DNA of 64,000 bases from Pengzhenrongella sp031582905 (GCF_031582905.1 NZ_CP133990.1:2604001-2668000); one strand, 5' to 3'; positions 27,954 through 37,006 are shown, counted from the first letter of the stretch. The notes: generated by a model not told the origin, from the letters alone. Program-made: numbers and translations.

Positions 27954-28589
27954 GTGTCGATGAAGAGGCACCAGCAGGTCGACGGTCAGCACCAGGACCA
28001 CGACGCCAAGGACCAGGGCCATGACCAGCAGCACGGTCAAGGTCAGGGTGGTCACCACATGAGGAACATGTACCTGCGGTACGCGGCCATGATCCTGACC
28101 GGCATGGTCGTGATGTACGCGGTCATGTTCGTCGGCACCTACCGGTGGGACCACATCCGCTTCAGCGAGAGCCGCGTCTTCATGGCGCTGACCATGGGCG
28201 GAGCCATGGCCTTGGTCATGATCGGCTGGATGCTGAACATGTACAAAAACACCAAGGCCAACATCGCCGTCGTCACAGCCGGGGTCCTGCTTCTGGCCGG
28301 CGGGGTGTTCCTGGACCGCAGCCAGACCACCGTCCAGGACACGGCGTACATGAACTCCATGATCCCGCACCACTCCCTGGCCATCACCCGATCCGAGCGG
28401 GCCGAACTGGCCGACATCCGGGTGTGCGAGCTCGCCGTCGAAATCAGCGAAGCCCAACGACGCGAGATCGACGAGATGGAATGGCTGGTCCAGGACATCG
28501 AAGCCAACGGGCTCGTCACCACACCTGAAGAGGCCCAGGCACGCCCCATCCCGACCTTCGAGGCGTCCGCAGACCGCCAGTGCGGCTGA
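27954..28589 (+). CDS. Membrane-anchored DUF305 protein
   Basis: Protein of 211 residues. A His/Gln/Asp-rich cytoplasmic start (KRHQQVDGQHQDHDAKDQGHDQQHGQGQGGHH, two parts) precedes three hydrophobic helices (YAAMILTGMVVMYAVMFVG, FMALTMGGAMALVMIGWML, IAVVTAGVLLLAGGVFL), then a DUF305 half with MNSMIPHHSLAITRSERAEL and a Cys (IRVCELAVEIS). The HH pair and Met-rich helices fit a copper protein. GTG 27954 has AAAGGAG nine bases upstream; ATG 27960 is an alternative. Confidence 0.85.
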   Translation: MSMKRHQQVDGQHQDHDAKDQGHDQQHGQGQGGHHMRNMYLRYAAMILTGMVVMYAVMFVGTYRWDHIRFSESRVFMALTMGGAMALVMIGWMLNMYKNTKANIAVVTAGVLLLAGGVFLDRSQTTVQDTAYMNSMIPHHSLAITRSERAELADIRVCELAVEISEAQRREIDEMEWLVQDIEANGLVTTPEEAQARPIPTFEASADRQCG

Positions 28590-28706
28590 CCGGCGCGCGC
28601 TGACGCCGAGCAGTGTCGCAACGTCGCATGTCAGTGCCCTCTGCCACGCTGGCTCCGCAGGTCGAGGCATCCAAGCCTCGCCGACAGAACCAGGGAGTCG
28701 AGAGTG

Positions 28707-28937
28707 ATGGCACCTAACAGGAACGTGGTCCCGAATCCCGAGGGCGGCTGGGACGTGACAGGCGGCGGCAAGCGCGCCTCAGCCCACACTGACACGCAGG
28801 CGCAGGCGATCGCGCGTGCGAAAGAGATCGTCGGGAACCAGGGCGGCGGCGAGGTGAGCATCAGCGGTCGCGATGGGAAGATCCGGGCCAAGGACACCGT
28901 CGAACCGGGCAACGATCCGCGCGACATTCCAGGCTGA
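28707..28937 (+). CDS. DUF2188 protein
   Basis: Small protein of 76 residues with the DUF2188 pattern: VVPNPEGGWDVTGGGKRASAH, then TDTQAQAIARAKEIVGNQGGGEVSISGRDGKIRAKDTV. The family is found with mobile elements and stress genes; its biochemical role is unknown. ATG 28707 follows AGGGAG. It is the last gene before the transposition module. Confidence 0.75.
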   Translation: MAPNRNVVPNPEGGWDVTGGGKRASAHTDTQAQAIARAKEIVGNQGGGEVSISGRDGKIRAKDTVEPGNDPRDIPG

Positions 28938-29095
28938 CGGACGCAGGCCCGGCAGTAGGCAGGGTAGTCCCGCTCCGGCCGGCCCACCGAGTCAGCCTGC
29001 GACTCCGCGAGCAACCGCGACGTCGGCTCTGACGACTCGGGCGCGCGCGGGATCGACGAGCACGTCGGCAGGCGAAACGGAAGCTGCGGCGGCGG

Positions 29096-29695
29096 TCAGT
29101 GGCTGGCCGCGGGCACCGCAGCGGCCGCGTCCAGGGCGCGGTACAGGTTCGAGCGGTGGATACCGAGGCGCCGCGCGACCTCGGCTTTCGGCACGCCGGC
29201 GTCGACGAGCTCGCGCGCCTGCGCGACGTCGGCGGCGCTCAGCCGGCGGGGCCTGCCCTGGTAGACCCCGCGTGCCTTAGCGGCGCGGATGCCCTCGGTC
29301 TGACGCTCTTTGGCAATGGCCCGCTCGAGCTGGGCGAACGAGCCCATGATGTTCAGCTGGAACTCCGCGAACGGATCCGCCGCGCCGGGCCGGAACGTCA
29401 CGCCCTCGGCCAGAAACTCCACGACAACGTCCTTGGCGACCAGCTCCGCCACGATCGCGTTGAGGTCGACGACCGACCGCGCGAGGCGGTCCATCGAGGA
29501 CACCGCGACGGTGTCACCGTCCCGGGCGTAGTCGATGAGTTCGGCCAACGCGGTGCGCGCGCCGCGGCCGGCGCCGGACTGCTTCTCCTGGAACAGCCGA
29601 TCGACCTCCCCCAGCGCCGCACGCTGCCGGTCGAGGTTCTGATCGGTGCTGGACACCCGCGCGTACCCGAGCTTCTTCCCGATGTGTCGCGTCAT
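29096..29695 (-). CDS. Serine recombinase (TniR/Pin-like)
   Basis: Intact resolvase-family protein of 199 residues: KLGYARVSSTDQNLDRQ (nucleophile Ser about residue 14), SGAGRGARTALAELIDYARDGDTVAVSSMDRLARSVVDL (catalytic Arg cluster), NIMGSFAQLERAIAKERQTEGI (helix E) and a C-terminal helix-turn-helix (VPKAEVARRLGIHRSNLYRAL). Start ATG 29695 is chosen because the family starts just before KLGYARVS; an in-frame Met 18 bases upstream is an alternative. It is last in the minus-strand set resolvase - transposase - ATPase - recombinase and may resolve cointegrates of that transposon. Confidence 0.88.
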   Translation of the reverse strand: MTRHIGKKLGYARVSSTDQNLDRQRAALGEVDRLFQEKQSGAGRGARTALAELIDYARDGDTVAVSSMDRLARSVVDLNAIVAELVAKDVVVEFLAEGVTFRPGAADPFAEFQLNIMGSFAQLERAIAKERQTEGIRAAKARGVYQGRPRRLSAADVAQARELVDAGVPKAEVARRLGIHRSNLYRALDAAAAVPAASH

Positions 29696-29816
29696 CCCTA
29701 GACCCTTGCACACAACCGTCGCAAAAGGCCGCGAACCGACTTGGCGCGACGGTCGAACCGTGTGGCTTTCCCCGCCCGTTGGCGGTGGTCTGTGCCTGCT
29801 GGGTGGCGGTGCGGTG

Positions 29817-30614
29817 TCAGGTGACGCCGATGACGAGGGTGCTCTGCGCGGCTTCGACGACGTCGTTGGTGATGGTCTGGAGCTCGTTGATCTTCAGCAC
29901 CCGCTCGATCTGAGGGAAGAGGCGTTCGAGGAGCCGGAAGTTGCCGCGGGTGACGCGGGCGATGGCGGCGATGGCTTGGGCGTCGGTGAAGTCGTCGGGG
30001 TCGAGGGTCCTGCCGAGTGCGCGCCAGTGCCGCTCCAGGACGAAGAGCAGTTCGTCGTTGCCCAGCGCGCGGTAGTGATGGGCGAAGCCGACGCGGCTGT
30101 AGAACTGGGGGTAGTGGCTGAACTGCTTCTCCAGGCCGGGCATGCCGATGAGGATGACGGCGATGTTGTCTCGGTCGTACCGGTCGCGGAGCAGCTCCAG
30201 CGCGGTGGAACTGAGTCGTTCGGACTCGTCGACGATGATGAGCTGGACGTAGTTCTTGGTCCGCCGTGAGACCGCGGCGGCCTCGACGTGTTCCTGGATG
30301 CAGATGTTGGTCCGCGAGATTGCCAGGTTCAGGTCGTCCCGGAGCAGGCGAGGTGTGGTGAGAACGCCTGGGGTGTACAAGACGGTGCGGCTCTTGGCGA
30401 GGGCGGCGTAGATCTTGACGTCGTTCTCGGAGCGTGGCCCCCAGCCGGTGAGCAGGTCGTGGGAGTTGTCCCAGTGGGCGTAACGACGGGCGGAGACCGT
30501 CTTGCCGACGCCGGCGGCGCCGAAGCACAGGCCGATGGTGTGGCCTCGTCGCACGGAGTCGGCGAACTCGGTGAAGCGGCGGTGCTCCTTGGTGACGATG
30601 AAGCGTTCGCTCAC
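29817..30614 (-). CDS. Transposon AAA ATPase (TniB/TnsC-like)
   Basis: ATP-dependent target selector of a Mu/Tn552/Tn402-type transposon, 265 residues. Walker A is CFGAAGVGKTVSARR (about residues 29-43), Walker B VQLIIVDESERLSS, sensor 1 ILIGMPGLEKQ, and the C-terminal lid ARVTRGNFRLLERLFPQI. GTG 30614 overlaps the stop of the transposase gene, as expected for coupled TniA/TniB pairs. Such ATPases bind target DNA and activate the DDE transposase. Confidence 0.88.
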   Translation of the reverse strand: MSERFIVTKEHRRFTEFADSVRRGHTIGLCFGAAGVGKTVSARRYAHWDNSHDLLTGWGPRSENDVKIYAALAKSRTVLYTPGVLTTPRLLRDDLNLAISRTNICIQEHVEAAAVSRRTKNYVQLIIVDESERLSSTALELLRDRYDRDNIAVILIGMPGLEKQFSHYPQFYSRVGFAHHYRALGNDELLFVLERHWRALGRTLDPDDFTDAQAIAAIARVTRGNFRLLERLFPQIERVLKINELQTITNDVVEAAQSTLVIGVT

Positions 30615-31642
30615 GAGAGGTCCTCCTTGTAGAGCTTCAACTTCGCCGGTGGGGGCACCCGCGGACGAAGCGGCCGGGGCGGAGGATCAGTGGTGTGGGC
30701 GGTGACGACGGCGATCCGCTCGTTGATGCCCTGGCGCAAGGTGCGACGGCGCGCGTTCCGGGCCGCCTGGACCTCTTTAAGGCTGACCTGCTCACCGTGG
30801 TGATCTTGGTCGACTGCCTTGCAGACGAACTCGTCGTGGTCGAAGACACGGATCTCGGTGATGTCCCTGGGGTCGTAGCGGATGACGACGGCGCGTCCGA
30901 CGAAGCCGGCGAGCGTCGGCGACACGTAGCGCAGCCCCTGGAAGTGGATGCCGTCGCGGCGAACGGTCCGGGGCCGGGCCACGGTGAGCAGGAGACGGTC
31001 GAGGTCTTCGAGGCTGTCCGGCATGCGTGGCAGCCACCCGTCGGCGATCCACGTCGATCGCGGTGAGGCGCCGAACTCGCTGTGGGGCCGGTCGTTGTAG
31101 TCCGCGACGAACGTCCCGACCGCGGTGTCCAGCTCGGTCAGGGAGAGCTTGGGCGCCGGCCCCGGGCGGTCGCCGGTGATGTGCCCGGGCAGAGCGGCGA
31201 GGAGTTCGGTGTTGACGGTGCCGAAGAAGCGCTCGATCTTGCCGCGTCCCTGCGGGCGGGCGACGGCGGAGTAGATGAGGAGCACGTGCAGGTCGACGGC
31301 CGTGTGGGTCAGGTGGTCGCTGGTGAAGTCCGACCCGTGGTCGACGTAGAGCACGTCCGGGATGCCGCACATCGGCCAGCCCGGATCGGGCTTATGCCAG
31401 ATCGCCTGCCGCAACGCCAGGGCGGTGTGCATGGACGAGGGGGCGTCCAGGGAGACGGTGTACCCGCAGACCGCGCGCGAGCAGTCGTCCATCACGGCGG
31501 TCAGCCACGGCCGTGCGGGCTTGCCATCCGTGCCGACGATCAGAACGTCGAGCAGCGTGTGGTCGGCCTGCCACATCGCGTTGGGCCGATCTGATTCGCC
31601 CCGGGTTCGGTGGAGGCTCTCAACCCAGGAAGGATGAGAGTC

Positions 31643-31963
31643 ATGCCGGCACCGAAGAAGTACAGCGAGGAGCTGCGTGAGCGGGCCACGAGGATGGCGT
31701 TGGACGCGATCGCGGCGGGTGAGCAGCGGATGGTCGTGGTCCGTCGGGTCGCGGGCCATCTGGACGTGCACCCGGAGGCGTTGCGCACGTGGGTCAAGCG
31801 TGCGGAGATCGACGGCGGGCAGCGGGCCGGGACGACGAGCCAGGACGCGGCACGGATCACCGAGCTAGAGCGTGAGGTCAAGGAGTTGCGGCGGGCGAAC
31901 CACATCTTGAAGACGGCTTCGGCTTTCTTCGCGGCGGAGCTCGACCGCCCGTCCGTCAGGTAG
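31643..31963 (+). CDS. IS3 orfA (copy 1)
   Basis: DNA-binding half of the IS3 transposase, about 106 residues from MPAPKKYSEELRERA. A helix-turn-helix (AGHLDVHPEALRTWVKRAEID) is followed by a leucine-zipper-like helix (ARITELEREVKELRRANHILKTASAFFAAELDRP). It ends in TAG; the orfB frame overlaps in the -1 frame, so the active OrfAB is expected from programmed frameshifting near the end. Confidence 0.92.
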   Translation: MPAPKKYSEELRERATRMALDAIAAGEQRMVVVRRVAGHLDVHPEALRTWVKRAEIDGGQRAGTTSQDAARITELEREVKELRRANHILKTASAFFAAELDRPSVR

Positions 31964-31992
31964 TCGACTACATCGACGCTCACCGCCACGAG

Positions 31993-32924
31993 GTGGTGGA
32001 GGGGCGCGAGCTCGGGGTCGAGCCGATCTGCGCGGTGCTCAAGGGCACTGCGGCGCAGATCGCTCCGAGCACGTACTACGCGACCAGCACGCGGGCCCCG
32101 TCGGCGCGTGCGGTTCGCGATGCGCAGTTGGTGCCGTTGATCCGCAAGACCTTCCAGGAGAACTTGTGCGTCTACGGGGCCAAGAAGGTCTGGGCCGAGC
32201 TGAACCGGACCGGCACCGCGGTGGCGAGGTGCACGGTGGAACGGCTCATGCGGGCCGAGGGGCTGCGCGGGATCAGCCGGGAGAAGACCCGCCGCACGAC
32301 CACCAGCGACGGTGCGCAGACCGAGCGGCCGGCGGATCTGGTGGACCGCGCGTTCGTCGCGGACGCACCGAACCAGCTGTGGGTCGCGGACCTGACCTAC
32401 GTGCGCACCCACGCCGGGTGGACCTACGCGGCGTTCGTCATCGACGTGTTCTCCCGGCTGGTCGTGGGGTGGCAGGTCTCGACCTCGCTACGCACCGATC
32501 TGGCCCTGGACGCACTCGACATGGGCCTGTGGGCACGGCTTCGCGCCGGGCAGGACGTGACCGGCCTGACCCATCACAGCGACCGCGGAGTGCAGTACCG
32601 AGCGATTCGCTACACCGAGCGGCTCGCCGAGGCCAAGGCCGTCGCTTCGGTCGGCTCCAAGGGCGACTCCTACGACAACGCCCTGGCCGAGGCGTTCAAC
32701 GCGCTGTTCAAGACCGAGTGCATCCGCAACCCCGCGATGCGCCCACCAGGGGCTGGAAGTCCGTCGCCGACGTCGAGATCGCCGTCGCCGAGTACGTCGA
32801 CTGGTTCAACCACCGGCGCCTGCACGGCGAGATCGGACTGGTCCCACCAGCAGAGCTCGAGCAGCACTACTGGGCGCACTACCCTGCAACCGCACCGGCC
32901 GAACTCACTGCCGGAGCCAGATAA
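31993..32924 (+). CDS. IS3 orfB transposase core (copy 1), one frame break
   Basis: Integrase core of the IS3 transposase. It shows GVEPICAVLKGTAAQIAPSTYY, YGAKKVWAELNR, the first Asp in WVADLTYVRTHAG, the second in THHSDRGVQY and Glu in NALAEAFNALFKTE. The frame breaks at GGGG 32749-32752. One more G gives MRPPGGWKSVADVE and the standard WFNHRRLHGEIG ending at 32924. Frame sequence also extends upstream of 31993 into the overlap with orfA (QVVDYIDAHRHE). The same break is present in copy 2. Confidence 0.88.
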
Positions 32925-33384
32925 CCGGGCCTCCACCGAACCCGGGGCGAATCAATCAGCTGCCCGGCGCAGCGCGAGCTCGTACTTGTCCCGGTAGGAC
33001 GCCGCACCCTCGAGCGCCAGCGTGACCATGCCGGGGTCCAGGCCGCGGATGATCGACCAGACCACCGAGTAAGAAGGCACGGGCCACCGCTCGGCGGCGC
33101 AGACCTTGGCGACCGCGCGGTGGATCGCCGCGATCGAAGGCCGCGGCTTGGTCAGCCCCAGGCCCTCGATCAGCGTGACCAGCTCCGCAGGGAGATGGTG
33201 CCCGCCGGCGTCGGCCCGCGGCCGCGAACGCAGACCCTCGAACCCGGCGGCGCGGTAGCGGGCGTGCCAGCGTTCCAGCGTGCGCAGTCCAATCCCGGAG
33301 TCACGGGCCAGGGCGGCGAGCGGGATCTGGTCCTCGACGTGCAGCCTGAGGATCTGCCAGCGCCCGTCCGCGTCCACGTCGGGC

Positions 33385-33984
33385 CTACACGGCGCTTCTG
33401 GGCCGCCGTGGCGGGCTCGCTGTGGCGGGCTGGCGGTTCAGCGCCCGGTAGATCGTGGTGCGACTGACGCCCAGCACATCGCCGATCTGGGCGACGGTCA
33501 TGTCCTTCTGGTCGTACATCCGCCGAGCGGCCTTGACCTGGTCGGTGGACAGTGACGACGGTCGTCCGCCGGTGCGCCCGCGCGCTCGGGCCGCGGTCAG
33601 GCCGGCGTTGGTGCGCTCACGGATGAGATCGCGCTCGAACTCGGCCAGGGCGGCGAAGACGTGGAAGACGAGCCGGCCTCCCGGTGACGTCGTGTCGATG
33701 GTCTCCTGCAAGGACCGGAACCCGACCTCTCGCTCAGCGAGGACCTGCAGCTGGTCGATGAGGTGGCGGATCGAGCGTCCGAGGCGGTCCAGACGCCACA
33801 CGACGAGGGTGTCGCCCGGGCGGATCTGGTCGAGCAGCTTGTCCAGCTCGGGCCGGCGCTGCAACGCGCCGGAGTTGGTGTCGACGAAGACCCGGTAGCA
33901 CCCGGCCCGGTTTAGCGCGTCGATCTGGAGCGTCGCGTCCTGGTCGATGGTGGACACGCGCGCGTACCCAAGGAGATGACCCAC
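33385..33984 (-). CDS. Serine recombinase (resolvase family), intact
   Basis: Full-length homologue (199 residues) of the recombinase at 15507-16102: GHLLGYARVSTIDQDATLQ with the nucleophile Ser near residue 10, VWRLDRLGRSIRHLIDQL, TSPGGRLVFHVFAALAEFERDLIRERTN, and the helix-turn-helix MTVAQIGDVLGVSRTTIYRAL. GTG 33984 is chosen because GHLLGYARVS begins the family. The upstream stretch (33985-34110) holds the same CGTTTCCGCTACAC / GTTTCTACG / GAGTTTCGCTACGG motifs as the other copy, a probable res site. It ends eight bases before the split transposase gene, so it probably belongs to that transposon. Confidence 0.9.
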   Translation of the reverse strand: MGHLLGYARVSTIDQDATLQIDALNRAGCYRVFVDTNSGALQRRPELDKLLDQIRPGDTLVVWRLDRLGRSIRHLIDQLQVLAEREVGFRSLQETIDTTSPGGRLVFHVFAALAEFERDLIRERTNAGLTAARARGRTGGRPSSLSTDQVKAARRMYDQKDMTVAQIGDVLGVSRTTIYRALNRQPATASPPRRPRSAV

Positions 33985-34311
33985 CCGCCGACCGTAGCGA
34001 AACTCGACCGGCCCGGGAAGTATCGGGGCGTAGAAACCGACACTGAGTTTCGCTACAAGGCGCTCCTCGTACCGCCACTGCGTTCGGTCGCAAGCTCTGC
34101 GTGTAGCGGAAACGCTCGTTAACGGTACGACGCGATAGTGCGGGCGCGCGCCTGGAGCCCTCCACGCGTTCTTCGCCAAGCCACCCCTGACGCCCGCCGC
34201 ACTCCGCCGCGAGTCATCAACGATTCCTGCCCGGATCGCGATCTCCGCCGGGGGACGGTGTCGGTCCGCCAACCTGGGCGAAGAACTGCGTTCTGAGGCT
34301 GCCTGGGGATC

Positions 34312-35439
34312 TCAAGGTGGTGGCGTGGTGGGCGGTGTCGTCGGGAGAGTGACGGTGAAGGTGGCTCCTTGACCGGGGCCGTCGCTGGTGGCCCTGATGT
34401 GTCCGCCGTGGGCCTCGGTGAGGGCCCGTGCGATGGTCAGGCCGATGCCGCTGCCGCCGCGCTGGCGCGAGCGGCCGGGGTCGACGCGGTAGAAGCGCTC
34501 GAAGACGCGTCGCAGGTGCTCGGGGGCCAGGCCCTCGCCGGTGTCCGCCACCGCGAGCTCGACCACTCCCTGGCCGTCTCGGGCCGTGAGCGTGACGACG
34601 CCGGGTGCCGGGGTGTGCCGGAGCGCATTGTCGAGCAGGTTGGCGAGCACCTCCTGGATCCGGTCCGGGTCCACGCGCACGGCGGGCAGGCCCGCGGTCA
34701 CGTCGGTCAGCAGGCTCACCCCGGACCTGGCGTACGCCGGCCGGGCAGCCTCCGCGGCGGCATCCACCAGCTGCGCGGGTGCCATGGCTCGTAGGTGCAG
34801 GTCGAGCCGGCGCTCCTCGGCGCGGGAGACGGTGGCGAGGTCGTCCACGAGCCGCTCGACGCGTGCCAGCTGCGCGTGCAGCGTGCGGACCGCGTCGGGG
34901 TCGAGCACCAGCACGCCGTCGGAGAGCGCGTCGATGTACCCGCGCAGCGCCGTCAGCGGTGTCCGTAGCTCGTGCGCGACGTCGCGCAGCATCTCAGCAC
35001 GAGTGCGTTCGGTGACGGCGAGGTCGTGCGCCGTCTGGTCCAGGGCGTTGCCCAGGGCCTCCAGCTCCGGGCCGGTGCCCCTGATGCTCACCCGGGCGGT
35101 GTAGTCCCCGGCGGCGATGCGGTCTGCCGCACCGGCCATGGCCTGGACCGGTCGGACGACCCGCCGTGTCACGAACCAGCTCACGGCCAGCACGGTGACC
35201 AAGGAAACGAGCACGGCCACCGCGAGCGAGGTGCCCGTGGCCCCGAGGAAGGCCGCGACGATGTGCTGCTCAGAGGCGGCGCCAACCGGTTCGGGGAGCT
35301 GGCTCAGGTGCTCCTGGAACAGCCCCGGGGCGAGCATCAGGGTGACGCCCAGGAGGGTCAGCGCACCCGCGACGACGACGAGGCCCTGCGCCAGGAATAG
35401 GCGCGGCCCGAGGCCCACGGGTCGGCGGGGCGGGCTCAT
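34312..35439 (-). CDS. Two-component sensor histidine kinase
   Basis: Kinase of 375 residues with helix 1 (LFLAQGLVVVAGALTLLGVTLML), a small external loop of about 45 residues (LFQEHLSQLPEP), helix 2 (AVAVLVSLVTVLAVSWFV), HAMP, H-box DVAHELRTP with His156, and N, G1 and G2 boxes (NALRH, DTGEGLAPEH, GGSGIGLTIARAL). It overlaps the response regulator by ATGA. It resembles the kinase at 20882-22018 closely, so the two systems probably sense a similar signal. Its operon with a Met-rich secreted protein suggests copper. Confidence 0.92.
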   Translation of the reverse strand: MSPPRRPVGLGPRLFLAQGLVVVAGALTLLGVTLMLAPGLFQEHLSQLPEPVGAASEQHIVAAFLGATGTSLAVAVLVSLVTVLAVSWFVTRRVVRPVQAMAGAADRIAAGDYTARVSIRGTGPELEALGNALDQTAHDLAVTERTRAEMLRDVAHELRTPLTALRGYIDALSDGVLVLDPDAVRTLHAQLARVERLVDDLATVSRAEERRLDLHLRAMAPAQLVDAAAEAARPAYARSGVSLLTDVTAGLPAVRVDPDRIQEVLANLLDNALRHTPAPGVVTLTARDGQGVVELAVADTGEGLAPEHLRRVFERFYRVDPGRSRQRGGSGIGLTIARALTEAHGGHIRATSDGPGQGATFTVTLPTTPPTTPPP

Positions 35440-36179
35440 CTGCCGGCTCCCATCCCGTATCCGAAGCCGCGTACCGTGCGGATGTAGCGGGGGGACTGGG
35501 CGTCGTCGCCGAGCTTGCGCCGCAGGTTCGCTACGTGGACGTCCACGACGTGGCGGTCGCCGAACCACTGCCCACCCCAGACCTGTTCGAAGAGCTGGTC
35601 CCGGCTGAGCACGTGCCCCGGACGCTCGGAGAGGACGTCGAGCAGGTCGAACTCGGTACGCGTGAGCTCCACGCGCCGACCGCCGCGGAAGACCTCACGC
35701 GTGGCCGGGTCGATGGTGAGGTCCCCGACCCGCCGCACCGGCTGATCCTTGGCCGTGCCGGCGCGTGGGCGGCGGAGCATCGCGCGCACCCGGGCCACCA
35801 GCTCCGGCGCCGAGAAGGGTTTCGTGACGTAGTCGTCCGCCCCGGTGGAGAGCCCGACCACCCGGTCGAGCTCCTCGGTGCGGGCGGTCAGCATGATGAC
35901 GTAGGCGTCGGAGAACGTCCGCAGCCGCCGGCACACCTCCAGCCCGTCGATGCCCGGGAGCATCAGGTCCAGCACGACGACGTCCGGCTCACGGGCCCGC
36001 GCGAGGTCCAGCGCCGCCTGCCCCTCGCCAGCGACGGCCACCTCGAAGCCCTCCCGTTCGAGGTAGCCGGCGACCACCCGCGCGATGGCGGGCTCGTCCT
36101 CCACGACGAGGACCCGCGGCCGTGTCGCCTCAGCGCCGCCGCGGGTCGGGGGCTGCCCCGCACCGGCACCGAGGCTCAC
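35436..36179 (-). CDS. OmpR-family response regulator
   Basis: Receiver domain with VVEDE, phospho-acceptor Asp71 in VVLDLMLPGIDG and the KPF Lys, plus a winged-helix domain (LTRTEFDLLDVLSERPGHVLSR, VDVHVANLRRKLGD, IRTVRGFGYGMG); 247 residues. GTG 36179 overlaps the stop of the Met-rich protein gene (GTGA), which fixes the start. It is part of the operon SHOCT - Met-rich - regulator - kinase. Confidence 0.93.
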   Translation of the reverse strand: MSLGAGAGQPPTRGGAEATRPRVLVVEDEPAIARVVAGYLEREGFEVAVAGEGQAALDLARAREPDVVVLDLMLPGIDGLEVCRRLRTFSDAYVIMLTARTEELDRVVGLSTGADDYVTKPFSAPELVARVRAMLRRPRAGTAKDQPVRRVGDLTIDPATREVFRGGRRVELTRTEFDLLDVLSERPGHVLSRDQLFEQVWGGQWFGDRHVVDVHVANLRRKLGDDAQSPRYIRTVRGFGYGMGAGR

Positions 36180-37006
36180 CCAGCCTCCGACATCTCCACG
36201 AAGCGGCCGTGCCAGCCGTGGGACCACACCGCGCCGGTGACCGCGTCGACCGACACCATGCCGGCGACCTCGCCGTCCTGGAGCGTGTGCAGGGTGTAGT
36301 AGCCCGGGAACTCCTCCGCGGGCCCCACGGTGGTCCCGTCCCCGCTCAGTGCGCGCTGCGCCGCGGCAAGGGCCTCCTCGGCGGACACCTCCGGCGTGCC
36401 GGAACCGGCGGCGGCCATCCCGTAGCGGGAGTTCCACATCATGGCGGGACCAAGCTCCATCTGGACGCCGCCGGTGCCGGGATCCACCAGCACCTCGGTG
36501 ACCCTCGACCCCCCGGGGTCCAGGATCTGGGCGTAGTAGTGGTTAGAGAACCGCATCACCTCACCGACACGGAGATCACCGCCCAGGAACCGGGCGAAGC
36601 CGGCGGCCTGTTCACGGGCGCCATCCAGGTCAGCCACCGGGCCGCCGTTGCCGCCGACCCAGCCCATCATTCCCGTGCCGTCGGTGCCGATCATCCCCGT
36701 GCCGTTGCTGCCGCCCATCATCCCGGTCTCGACGGCACTCATCATCCCGGTGCCGGTGCCGTTGCCGCCCATCCCGTTGCCGCCCATCCCGGTGCCGTTG
36801 CTGCCGCCCATCATCCCGGTCCCGGCGGCGCCCATCATCTCCGGGCCCGGGCCGGTCCAGTTCTCGCCGTCCTGAGCGCTGAACGTGGCCCATGGGATCG
36901 GCGACGCCCAGGCTGGGGTCTCCTGGGTTACCAGCCAGGCGCCCGAGCCAAGGGCACCGGCCAGGGCCACGGCGGGCACCAGGAACTGTGAGATCCGGTG
37001 CCTCAT
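36176..37006 (-). CDS. Secreted Met/Gly-rich PepSY-like protein, probable copper binder
   Basis: Protein of 276 residues. A hydrophobic N-terminal segment (FLVPAVALAGALGSGAWLV) exports or anchors it. Residues about 55-120 form a low-complexity, tandemly repeated Met/Gly/Asn stretch (MMGAAGTGMMGGSNGTGM, NGMGGNGTGTGMM, ETGMMGGSNGTGMIG), with many Met pairs suited to Cu(I). The C-terminal part has PepSY-like character (VSAEEALAAAQRAL, YTLHTLQDGEVAGMVSVDAVTGAVW). It overlaps both neighbours by four bases. Copper sequestration outside the membrane is inferred from composition and context. Confidence 0.75.
   Translation of the reverse strand: MRHRISQFLVPAVALAGALGSGAWLVTQETPAWASPIPWATFSAQDGENWTGPGPEMMGAAGTGMMGGSNGTGMGGNGMGGNGTGTGMMSAVETGMMGGSNGTGMIGTDGTGMMGWVGGNGGPVADLDGAREQAAGFARFLGGDLRVGEVMRFSNHYYAQILDPGGSRVTEVLVDPGTGGVQMELGPAMMWNSRYGMAAAGSGTPEVSAEEALAAAQRALSGDGTTVGPAEEFPGYYTLHTLQDGEVAGMVSVDAVTGAVWSHGWHGRFVEMSEAG

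Larger units (their letters stand above)
31592..32954 (+). mobile_element. IS3-family insertion sequence, copy 1 (1363 bases)
   Basis: The ends are perfect inverted repeats over at least 25 bases beginning TGATTCGCCCCGGGTTCGGT. The target duplication is ATC (31589-31591 and 32955-32957). It carries orfA and orfB in the -1 arrangement of the IS3 family. A second copy of the same length and opposite orientation lies at 48289-49651. The two copies differ at least at 32190 (C here, T in the other, silent). Confidence 0.95.
30611..33377 (-). pseudogene. DDE (rve) transposase of Tn552/TniA type, split by IS3-family insertion
   Basis: The N-terminal part (32958-33377) has a helix-turn-helix (IPLAALARDSGIGLRTLERWH). 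The C-terminal part (30611-31591) has the integrase core with the DDE triad in MWQADHTLLD, LYVDHGSDF and GRGKIERFFG, plus a Mu-C-like end. An IS3-family element sits between them at 31592-32954. Removing the element and one copy of the duplicated ATC joins the halves as LRRAADRPNAMWQADH, a 466-residue protein of normal family length. The insertion is therefore recent and clean. As it stands no active transposase can be made. Confidence 0.92.

Noticed and set aside
36640..36860. Short repeated units suggesting a CRISPR array
   Set aside because: The repeats are in frame, degenerate and code for Met/Gly/Asn units of a secreted protein. There are no unique spacers of constant length and no cas genes.
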